A DNA stretch of 37,221 bases from Marinilabiliaceae bacterium JC017. GTDB lineage: Bacteria; Bacteroidota; Bacteroidia; Bacteroidales; Marinilabiliaceae. The number at the start of each line of letters is the position of its first letter. Within the stretch, counting starts at the first letter, position 1. The stretch covers positions 1 to 37,221 of the forward strand of contig RHGE01000058.1 in the NCBI GenBank assembly GCA_004296775.1. Reading direction: 5' to 3'. The notes below the pieces were generated by a model. That model was given only the letters and a program-made list of their open reading frames with translations, was not told where the DNA came from and did no database searches. Below, one piece after another: positions 6,734 through 14,063 of the stretch. Made by a program: the position numbers and the translations under genes.

Positions 6734-8500
6734 ATGAATAAGTACTTGTTGTCTGTTTTATTGGTAGTTTCATTGGTGGGTTGTGTGCCAAAGCGCCCCC
6801 CTGTTGATTGTTCTACCTATGAAGAACCAAAGGATCCTAAGCCTGGTGATGCTGTCCAATGGCAGGCCGTTGGCAGGGGATTACATGTTTCATTTGGATC
6901 GAAAGATCTGCGGTATTCTAAAACAGCAGTGCCTTTTGAAAGTGTAGTGAAAGAACAGGAGCTGACCGCTTGGCGTGGAGAACAAGTTTCGACACAGGTG
7001 GTTATGTGGTCTGTTGATTCGGTATGTCAGGTAGAGTGTGAGGTGATGCCATTTACTACGGCAAATAATAAATCATTACCCGCTGAAAGTATTCAGGCAC
7101 GCTTTGTGCGATATGTGTTGACCGATGAATTTGCCGGTGGTTGTGGGTATCGGCAGGCAAAAGATTTTGATTCCAGTCTTGTGGCTGATGCTTTAGATCC
7201 CATTAAGGGAATGCACATGTCTCCTGCAACAGTTCGACCGGTGTGGATTACGGTGAAGGTGCCACAGGATGCCAGGCCGGGTTTATATAAGGGAAGCCTT
7301 AAAGTTTATTCTCATAAAAATCCAGTGCAGGAGTTGCGCTTGAATATCCGGGTGTTGGATAGAGTATTACCGTCATCTGATCAATGGGCATTTCATCTGG
7401 ATCTTTGGCAAAATCCTTTTGCTATTGCCCGATGGCATCAGGTTGAGCCTTGGAGTGAGGATCATTTTAACATGATGCGTCCTTATATGGAGATGCTGGC
7501 GCAGGCAGGACAAAAATGTATAACTACCAGTATTATCCATCATCCTTGGAATAGCCAGACATACGATCCTTTTCTCTCGATGATAAAATGGACCAGGAAA
7601 ACCAATGGTCATTGGGAATATGATTTTTCTGTGTTTGATGAATGGGTAAGGTTTGCCAAGAATTGTGGTATTGAGGAGCAAATCAATTGTTATACCATGG
7701 TGCCATGGGGGAATAAATTTACCTATTTTGATGCACGTCAGAAAAAGGAGGTAACCCTGCAGGCTGAGCCGGGAACAAAAGAATATGAGAAACTCTGGGG
7801 GCCTTTCATTAGTAAGTTTGCAGATCATTTGAGAGAAAATGGTTGGTTTGAAGAAACGACCATTGCCATGGATGAGCGCCCGCGCGAAGCGATGGTGGCA
7901 GTTATTAAGCTGATAAAAAGAATCGAACCTGATTTTAAAATAGCACTGGCTGCCAATCACTGGATTCCTGAAATCATGGATGATATTTATGATTTATGTG
8001 TGGCTTCCGAATTTAAGTATCCCAGGGATATGAAACAGAAAAGAAAAGCTGATGGAAAGCCAACAACCTATTATACCTGTTGTTCCGAGAATTATCCCAA
8101 TACTTTCACTTTTTCACCACCGGCTGAAGCTTCCTGGTTAGGATGGTATGCTGCCGCACTTGATCTGGATGGGTATTTGCGATGGGCATATAATAGTTGG
8201 GTTGAGAAACCACGTACTGATTCCCGTTTTAGAGCCTGGCCGGCAGGAGATACCTATTTTGTATATCCCGGCCCCATGAGTTCTATTCGTTTTGAGCGGT
8301 TGATTGAGGGAATACAGGATTATGAGAAAATTCGTATTCTCCGTGATGAATTGAAGGAAGCCAATACGCCGGAGGCTGGTGAAAAACTTAAGTTGTTGGA
8401 GAATGCATTGAACGGGTATAAAATTGATGTGATCCCCGTAGAGAGTGCCGCGAAGATGGTGAACCAGGGACAGGAATTATTGTTGGAATTGTCAAAATGA
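6734..8500 (+). CDS. Lipoprotein glycoside hydrolase, GH123/DUF4091-like
   Basis: This is a 588-residue protein with a lipoprotein signal: MNKYLLSVLLVVSLVGC, with Cys17 as the lipidation site. Residues ~35-205 form a beta-sandwich-like N-domain ('WRGEQVSTQVVMW', 'TVRPVWITVKVPQDARPGLY'). The rest is a barrel with 'FHLDLWQNPFAIARW', 'CYTMVPWG', the acidic pair in 'ETTIAMDERPREAM', and 'GWYAAALDLDGYLRWAYNSW' and 'SSIRFERLIEGIQDYEKIRI' near the end. The D-E pair corresponds to the Asp-Glu catalytic pair of GH123 N-acetyl-beta-galactosaminidases. That family uses substrate-assisted catalysis. Likely a cell-surface or periplasmic glycan enzyme; the actual substrate cannot be read from sequence. No SusC/SusD pair is nearby. 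Confidence 0.85.
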   Translation: MNKYLLSVLLVVSLVGCVPKRPPVDCSTYEEPKDPKPGDAVQWQAVGRGLHVSFGSKDLRYSKTAVPFESVVKEQELTAWRGEQVSTQVVMWSVDSVCQVECEVMPFTTANNKSLPAESIQARFVRYVLTDEFAGGCGYRQAKDFDSSLVADALDPIKGMHMSPATVRPVWITVKVPQDARPGLYKGSLKVYSHKNPVQELRLNIRVLDRVLPSSDQWAFHLDLWQNPFAIARWHQVEPWSEDHFNMMRPYMEMLAQAGQKCITTSIIHHPWNSQTYDPFLSMIKWTRKTNGHWEYDFSVFDEWVRFAKNCGIEEQINCYTMVPWGNKFTYFDARQKKEVTLQAEPGTKEYEKLWGPFISKFADHLRENGWFEETTIAMDERPREAMVAVIKLIKRIEPDFKIALAANHWIPEIMDDIYDLCVASEFKYPRDMKQKRKADGKPTTYYTCCSENYPNTFTFSPPAEASWLGWYAAALDLDGYLRWAYNSWVEKPRTDSRFRAWPAGDTYFVYPGPMSSIRFERLIEGIQDYEKIRILRDELKEANTPEAGEKLKLLENALNGYKIDVIPVESAAKMVNQGQELLLELSK

Positions 8501-8607
8501 TAATGTGCCGTACTTTTTTAGAAGCATTATGGTTGAGATGAACATTATCATAGCTGGTTGTGTTGATTTTTTATTTATTTGTAATTGATTTGTTAAAAAA
8601 CGAGAAT

Positions 8608-9795
8608 ATGAAGAAGAAAGTTTTTACGTTACTTCTTGCCGCTCTGAGTGTTGGAGGTGTGACTTCAGCTCAGGAAGAGGGCTATCAATTTGAAACAATA
8701 GTTGATTTACCGGCCACATCGGTTAAAGATCAGAACAGGTCGGGAACATGTTGGAGTTTTTCCGGTTTGTCTTTCCTCGAGTCAGAAATGATTCGTAAGG
8801 GAAAAGATTCGGTTGACTTGTCAGAGATGTTCATCGCGCGTCACTGTTATGCTGATAAGGCTGAAAAATATGTCCGCTTGCATGGGGCTTTGAATTTTGG
8901 CGGTGGTGGTGCTTTTCAGGATGTGCTTTACGTATTTAAAAAGTATGGTTTAATGCCGGAAGAGAATTATCAGGGATTAAATTATGGACAGGATAGCCAT
9001 GTTCATGGAGAATTTGATACAGTGTTGAAGCAGTATGTGGAAGGTGTTGTTAAGAATAAAAACAAACAGTTGTCTACTGCCTGGTATAACGGATTTAATG
9101 GCATATTGGATGCCTATTTAGGTGAATTACCCGAAACGTTTGAAGTGGATGGGAAATCATATACACCTAAAACCTATGCTAGCGAAGTGGTTGGGTTAAA
9201 TCCTGATGATTACATTCAGGTTTCATCCTATACACACCATCCTTTTTATGATACCTTCATCATTGAAGTGCCTGATAATTGGTTGTGGGGAGAAGTGTAT
9301 AATGTACCGATGGATGATCTGAAAAGAATTTTTCACAATTCGCTGGAAGAAGGTTACACTGTTGCCTGGGCGTCTGATGTGAGTGAGAAAGGATTTTCTT
9401 ACCGAAATGGCGTGGCTGTAGTGCCTGAGACAGATGAAAAAGAGATGTCAGGAAGTGAACGTTCACGTTGGGAAGGCATGACACGCAGTGAGCGTGAAAA
9501 AATGATGTATAGCTTTGATAAGCCCGTTGCTGAGAAAACAATTACACAGGAAATGCGTCAGGAGGCTTTTGATAACTTCAAAACAACTGATGATCATGGC
9601 ATGCACATTACAGGTATGGTAAAAGATCAGAATGGAAATCTTTACTATAAAGTGAAAAACTCCTGGAATACGGATAACAAGTATGATGGTTATTTTTATG
9701 CCTCAGAACCTTTTGTGATGTATAAAACCATGTCTATCATGATTCACAAAGATGCCTTGCCAAAAGACATTAAAAAGAAATTAGGCCTGAAGTAG
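8608..9795 (+). CDS. Exported C1B cysteine peptidase (PepC/bleomycin hydrolase-like)
   Basis: The ATG at 8608 gives a signal peptide MKKKVFTLLLAALSVGGVTSA; a longer frame from 8560 has no such logic. The mature protein carries the papain-like triad of bleomycin-hydrolase/aminopeptidase C enzymes: C48 in 'SGTCWSFSGLSFLE', H330 in 'DDHGMHITG', and N351 in 'YKVKNSWNTDNKYDGYFY'. The 395-residue length is near the family norm of ~440. E. coli-like PepC enzymes are cytosolic, whereas this one is secreted, as is frequent in Bacteroidota. It follows the GH123-like gene by 107 bases and is closed by a strong terminator. Confidence 0.9.
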   Translation: MKKKVFTLLLAALSVGGVTSAQEEGYQFETIVDLPATSVKDQNRSGTCWSFSGLSFLESEMIRKGKDSVDLSEMFIARHCYADKAEKYVRLHGALNFGGGGAFQDVLYVFKKYGLMPEENYQGLNYGQDSHVHGEFDTVLKQYVEGVVKNKNKQLSTAWYNGFNGILDAYLGELPETFEVDGKSYTPKTYASEVVGLNPDDYIQVSSYTHHPFYDTFIIEVPDNWLWGEVYNVPMDDLKRIFHNSLEEGYTVAWASDVSEKGFSYRNGVAVVPETDEKEMSGSERSRWEGMTRSEREKMMYSFDKPVAEKTITQEMRQEAFDNFKTTDDHGMHITGMVKDQNGNLYYKVKNSWNTDNKYDGYFYASEPFVMYKTMSIMIHKDALPKDIKKKLGLK

Positions 9796-9902
9796 TGATT
9801 AGGTCGTTTATGAGTTACTGAGATCTGTGTTGCAGATGATAAGATGTAAATTTGTTTCATATTTATTGTCTAAGGTTTCATGACTTATTTTATATTAACT
9901 AA

Positions 9903-9931
9903 GAAAGGGTAGCGTTAGCTACCCTTTTTTT
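9903..9931 (+). terminator. Terminator after the C1B peptidase
   Basis: GGGTAGC-GTTA-GCTACCC is followed by seven T residues. Confidence 0.85.
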
Positions 9932-10114
9932 ATTATCTTCATTCGCGATTTTAAGGAAGGAGCAGGTTATTCTTCACGATTTCACCTAACCTGGACAAGC
10001 TATAAAAGCACATAGGTATGAGTATCAAGGATCAAGATTTTTGCATGACTGGTATTGTTATATCCTCCCTAAAAATACACAAACATTATTCATAAGACAC
10101 TAACAATCTATCGT

Positions 10115-10702
10115 ATGAAAAAGATATTGGTATTGCTGTTGTGTTTGTTTTCTTTGGGACCGTTAATGGCTCAACAGGAAAAAACGAGTGTGGCCTTATT
10201 GTTGATCGATATCCAGGAATTTTATTATCCTGGCGGCATGTCTGAGTTGGTGAATTCCAGAGAAGCAGGAGATCATGCCCGACAATTACTTGATAAATTT
10301 CGTGCAGAGGGATTGCCGGTTATTCATGTTAGGCATCAGGTGTCAGAGGGCGGTGCTATCCATAATGATGTCAGACCTTTTGATGGGGAGAAAATCGTTA
10401 CAAAATCAGAGGTGAATTGTTTTCTCTATACTGATTTGCTCGATTATTTAATGAGTTTGGAAGTGGAAACCCTTGTGATAGCAGGGATGCAAACACACAT
10501 GTGTGTGGAAGCTGCTGTAAGAGCCGCTCATGATTTAGGGTATAATATCATTGTGGCGGAAGATGCGTGTGCCACTAGTGATTTAAGATATGATGATGTT
10601 ATTATAAGCGCCCGCGACGTCCATTTTTCCACGATTGTTAGTTTAAAGCAATATGCCGCAATTACTACGACTAAAAATCTGATTGATAACTTTCCATTTT
10701 GA
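10115..10702 (+). CDS. Exported isochorismatase-like cysteine hydrolase
   Basis: The 195-residue protein has a signal peptide MKKILVLLLCLFSLGPLMAQ. It has the isochorismatase-fold catalytic triad: D32 in 'LLLIDIQEFY', K97 in 'IVTKSEVNCF', and C130 in 'AGMQTHMCVEAAVRAAHDLG'. This superfamily includes nicotinamidases, N-carbamoylsarcosine amidases and related amide hydrolases. The substrate is not decidable from sequence. Export is unusual for nicotinamidase-type enzymes and argues for an extracytoplasmic substrate. It is a stand-alone gene, with the probable RiPP locus beginning about 770 bases downstream. Confidence 0.85.
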   Translation: MKKILVLLLCLFSLGPLMAQQEKTSVALLLIDIQEFYYPGGMSELVNSREAGDHARQLLDKFRAEGLPVIHVRHQVSEGGAIHNDVRPFDGEKIVTKSEVNCFLYTDLLDYLMSLEVETLVIAGMQTHMCVEAAVRAAHDLGYNIIVAEDACATSDLRYDDVIISARDVHFSTIVSLKQYAAITTTKNLIDNFPF

Positions 10703-11476
10703 TACAATATTGTCCGGAGAATTAATTCTATTAGCGATTTGTCGTGCTAATGGCATGCAATAATCTTTGAATCATATTTAGTCTGGGCAAATTATTCCCT
10801 CGGGTAGCGTTATACTTTATTTCATCGCAGCAGCAGGCTCATCTGTCTAAAGTAAGTTTTCTGAATGCCGATCCCCAAAGGTGTGAGTTAGCTATTCTAT
10901 AATAAGTTCAAACATTTCCTCACTAAGCTCGCTTATATTTTTACATTGCGTTGATATCAGTAGGCTTCCTTGTTGATTTTCTCTTTTCCCTCCTGGCACA
11001 TCACCCCTGAAAACTGTTCTTCTATTATTCGCATCAGTATTCTATTCTGTTCGATTTAATAGACATCAAAGCTTTATAAGCTATCATAAATTTAGAATCA
11101 TTCTGAATATTGCGTTAAACGGAGAGGGGACGGGCAATAGCGGCTTTTGCAAGATAGTTGTTTTACATAACCATATTACATATTGTTTGTGAGGTTAGAA
11201 TTAAATTTTAAATTTACTGACGGATTGATTCAGAGAGTAGGCGGTGTAAGGCTAAATAAAACACTTGATTATACAGGTAGTATTTCTGGGTGGGGCATTT
11301 TTACGGTTGTTTTATTGGTATGTGTAGTGTACAGAGTAATGTATACGGGAAGTGATAATGTGAGTTTGATTAAGGTTTAAGATGATCTTATGTCGAGGCG
11401 ATATTGTTATATACGTATTCAAAGTGGATGCCGAAAAACTTTAATAGAGTAGGTACTAAATTAATCATTAGCTATT
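10703..11476. other. Long gap before the RiPP precursor; coding debris only
   Basis: No convincing complete gene was found. On the minus strand a stop-free stretch at about 10892-11040 reads 'FRGDVPGGKRENQQGSLLIS' and then TQCKNISELSEEMFELIIE before a stop. It looks like a protein end but has no start. On the plus strand, a TTG-started 65-codon frame at 11183 contains one hydrophobic segment and is probably chance. No TAnnTTTG box was found just before the precursor. Confidence 0.4.
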
Positions 11477-11614
11477 ATGAAAAAGAAGTCTTTAAAGGCA
11501 AATGTGATCAAGATTGCTAAAAAGGATTTGCTTCAGGCTAAAGGAGGCACCAGAAGTGTCGTTGATTTAGAAGAAGTAACCCAAGTTGGAAAAAAGAAAA
11601 ACGCCCTGCGTTAG
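11477..11614 (+). CDS. Putative RiPP precursor peptide with KGG leader
   Basis: This is a 45-codon gene starting ATG AAA AAG AAG. The leader MKKKSLKANVIKIAKKDLLQ continues AKGG. This has the pattern of Bacteroidota natural-product leaders (Ser-Leu, Ile-Ala-Lys, amphipathic helix, then a K-G-G end) that are cut after Gly-Gly. The predicted core starts TRSVVDLEEVTQVGKKK and ends NALR: 21 residues, two Thr, one Ser, no Cys. The next gene, 80 bases on, encodes a YcaO protein, and a B12-type radical SAM enzyme lies further down. A hairpin just after the stop would reduce read-through, giving more precursor than enzyme. The lack of Cys argues against a thiazole or lanthionine product; backbone or side-chain chemistry by YcaO and rSAM is more likely. 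No C39 peptidase transporter is in the window. A coincidental short frame is possible but unlikely given the leader pattern and position. Confidence 0.75.
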   Translation: MKKKSLKANVIKIAKKDLLQAKGGTRSVVDLEEVTQVGKKKNALR

Positions 11615-11626
11615 TGCTCTTCAGGA

Positions 11627-11664
11627 AAAGAGTGGTGGAGTATAATCCTTCACTCTTTCTTTTT
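11627..11664 (+). terminator. Partial terminator/attenuator between precursor and ycaO-like gene
   Basis: AAAGAGTG (11627-11634) pairs with CACTCTTT (11651-11658), and an inner GGA/TCC extends the stem. A C and five T residues follow. It lies 13 bases after the precursor stop and ahead of the ATG at 11695, the usual place for a leaky terminator that sets precursor-to-enzyme ratio. Confidence 0.55.
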
Positions 11665-11694
11665 AATGACAATTTATTAGCTAGTTGCGTAATT

Positions 11695-13545
11695 ATGAAA
11701 AAATATAAGGCTTGTAATCCCATCCAAACCATAAATAAGATCCAAACCATTTTAAATAGACTGGAAATATTTTTAAAAGAAAAGCAGTATAATAATTCCA
11801 AATATTTTCACGCTTGCAAGGTTTCCATTCATAGCAATGAATTAGAATACTTAAATATTTGTTCCAATGGCAAAGGCATGACATTCTTGTATAGTTTAGC
11901 TAGTGCCTATGCGGAGTTTATGGAGCGGTTACAAAATAACATGCTCATTAATTTTCAGTATTATGCCACCAGGAAGTTTTTGGATACCCTGTCTGTTGAT
12001 ACTTCCTTTCGAAAGCGCATTGAAAAAGAGGATTTAGTGCTCGACTTCCTTTTTGATCCTCGTGAAAAGAGTGTTACCATCGAAGATAGCATAAAAGGAC
12101 TTCCCAAGTTTTATGCGGATATTTTCCCATTTATTGAATCTGACCCGGAGCTTAAGGATTTCATAGAAAAGGAGCTTCAGTTTAATGAATTGGTCTCTGT
12201 TCCTTTTTACTCCGTAGAGCTGGGAGAGGAAGTTTATCTGCCCATTGAATTAATAATGGCTGCCTGCGGATCTACCGGTATGTGTGGTGGAAATACGAAA
12301 GAAGAAGCTTTGATTCAAGGGTATTGTGAAGTGTTTGAACGCTATGCCGGGCAAAAGATGTATTTCCAAAATATTACTCCTCCCGATATTCCCCTTGAAT
12401 ATTTTAAAGGACGGAAAATATACCAGGTCATCAAGGAATTTATAAATGAAACCGGTTATCAGGTACGAGTCAAAGATTGTTCTCTTGATAAAGGTTTGCC
12501 GGTAATAGGGGTACTTATTGTTGATCCGGATAAGAGAAAGTATAATTTTCATATTGGTGCGGCGCTTTCACCTGATATTGCCCTGGAACGATGTCTGTCT
12601 GAAATTCATCAAAATCCTATCGGAATCTATTGGAATGATGTTAATCTCAATGATTTTTCCAATCAGGAGGATTTTTCCAGTGAATATTTATATTTAAATG
12701 GTAACCGGATATTTGTGGATGGCACCGGTTTGTGGTCCACCAATATTTTGGGTGGCACCCCCGATTATGAGTTTAAAGGACTTAATTATTCCTTAAATCG
12801 TACTGATGAAAGAGACCTCCGTTTTATTAGGGAGAAAATTAATGAATTGGGATTTCACTCCTACATCCGGGATGTCTCTTTTTTAGGATTTAATTCCTAT
12901 TACATTGTGGTGCCCGGGATGAATCAATTCCCCATTTCAAAAAGTCACTATGCTGTCTTAGGAGATACCATAGCCAGGTTGAAAAGGGTGAGAGATATTA
13001 AGAATGTGACAACGGAGGAGCTGAAGGAGTTGTGTCATGAGTTAAACCGTAACTATAGCTTGTTGAAGCTGTGTGATTTCAGATTTCAGGATTTGTTACT
13101 TTATAATATCAATTTCGACATCCAGGATCTGGATCTGGAACTTCTGTTGTTCATGATGAATTATAAAGTTGGAGATGAGTCAGCTGCCTTCTTTTATATG
13201 TCCAAATTTCTGGAAGATAAGGAAGTTAAATCCCACGCATATTTTTTTGCCATTAAGGACTATCTCAAGTTGAAACTGCAAAATAAAAACCTTACCGATG
13301 TAACGAATATCCTGAGTTTGTTATATCCTGAAGAGGCAACTGAAGTGATATCAGATTTGAACGACCCGGAAAAAATATTTCAATATTACGAATGGTCTTC
13401 GTGTTTCAATTGTGAATCATGTGAAATAACAAAGGACTGCAAGTTTTTTGCCGCCATTCGACTGGTAAAAAATATCCAGAAACGGCAAGCTGAATATGTG
13501 GCCGATAGCAAAGTGTTCAGCCATCAGTTAATGTGTTCCGGATAA
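11695..13545 (+). CDS. YcaO-domain protein, E. coli YcaO type, with C-terminal Cys cluster
   Basis: The ATG at 11695 (MKKYKACNPIQTINKIQ) gives 616 residues; the open frame from 11614 is an unsupported extension. YcaO proteins use ATP to activate peptide backbone amides. Motifs: 'NGKGMTFLYSLASAYAEFME' with RL following (about residues 57-79), 'GNTKEEALIQGYCEVFERYA' (about 198-218), and 'GAALSPDIALERCLSEIHQN', the Glu-rich ATP/Mg site. The layout, including the long insert between the first two motifs, resembles E. coli YcaO, linked to RimO-dependent methylthiolation of ribosomal protein S12. It is less like azole-forming cyclodehydratases. There is no PxPxP-type C-terminus; it ends HQLMCSG. 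Added near the end is C570-X2-C573-X2-C576-X5-C582, a probable metal or Fe-S site. It lies directly after the KGG-leader peptide, supporting a role in modifying it. Confidence 0.88.
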   Translation: MKKYKACNPIQTINKIQTILNRLEIFLKEKQYNNSKYFHACKVSIHSNELEYLNICSNGKGMTFLYSLASAYAEFMERLQNNMLINFQYYATRKFLDTLSVDTSFRKRIEKEDLVLDFLFDPREKSVTIEDSIKGLPKFYADIFPFIESDPELKDFIEKELQFNELVSVPFYSVELGEEVYLPIELIMAACGSTGMCGGNTKEEALIQGYCEVFERYAGQKMYFQNITPPDIPLEYFKGRKIYQVIKEFINETGYQVRVKDCSLDKGLPVIGVLIVDPDKRKYNFHIGAALSPDIALERCLSEIHQNPIGIYWNDVNLNDFSNQEDFSSEYLYLNGNRIFVDGTGLWSTNILGGTPDYEFKGLNYSLNRTDERDLRFIREKINELGFHSYIRDVSFLGFNSYYIVVPGMNQFPISKSHYAVLGDTIARLKRVRDIKNVTTEELKELCHELNRNYSLLKLCDFRFQDLLLYNINFDIQDLDLELLLFMMNYKVGDESAAFFYMSKFLEDKEVKSHAYFFAIKDYLKLKLQNKNLTDVTNILSLLYPEEATEVISDLNDPEKIFQYYEWSSCFNCESCEITKDCKFFAAIRLVKNIQKRQAEYVADSKVFSHQLMCSG

Positions 13546-13725
13546 CGGGAATTTATCAGTTCCGGGTTTATCATTTAAAATTACCCCTGCCTCAGGAAAA
13601 GAATTCAGAAATTAATAGCATTACATGATACGATCAGGAGAATTTGATGATCCAAAGGCAGATGATTGAATTTAGTTGGGTGTTTCATGTGATCCTTGAA
13701 CAGATATAGAATAGGCTTGAAACAG

Positions 13726-14058
13726 CCATGCAAATCCCATTTTCGCTCCGCAGAAGGATTAAAACAAAAAATTCAGTGCCTCTGTGTCTCAGTGTTTACA
13801 GTCTATCATCTCTAATCTATCAATCTCTTGTCTAAATATAAACAACCATGCAAATTTAATTTCCACACCGCAGAATGATTAAAACAAAAAACTCAGTGCC
13901 TCTGTGTCTCAGTGTTTGTAGTCCATTATTTCGTATCTATCAAACTCTTGTCTAATATAAACAACCATGCAAATTCAATTTTCGCTCCAGAGAATGATTA
14001 AAACAAAAAACTCAGGGTCTCTGTGTTCAGAGTCCATTGTCTCTCGTCTAATTTTTTA
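13726..14058 (+). repeat. R2 tandem array (3 units of ~120, 119 and 94 bp) before the barrel gene
   Basis: Units start at CCATGCAAAT: 13726, 13846 and 13965. Each carries a conserved core with 'GATTAAAACAAAAAACTCAG' followed by 'TGCCTCTGTGTCTCAGTGTT' and a run of 'TCTAATCTATCAAACTCTTG'-like text. The third unit is shortened and ends 5 bases before the ATG at 14064. Reverse-strand relatives form the array at 33685-34440. The 13546-13725 part of the gap shows no gene. Confidence 0.85.
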
Positions 14059-14063
14059 AGCAT

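Noticed and set aside
11183-11380. 65-codon frame with a hydrophobic segment before the precursor, possible second peptide
   Set aside because: TTG start, no leader motif despite a VGG word, no promoter or ribosome-site support.
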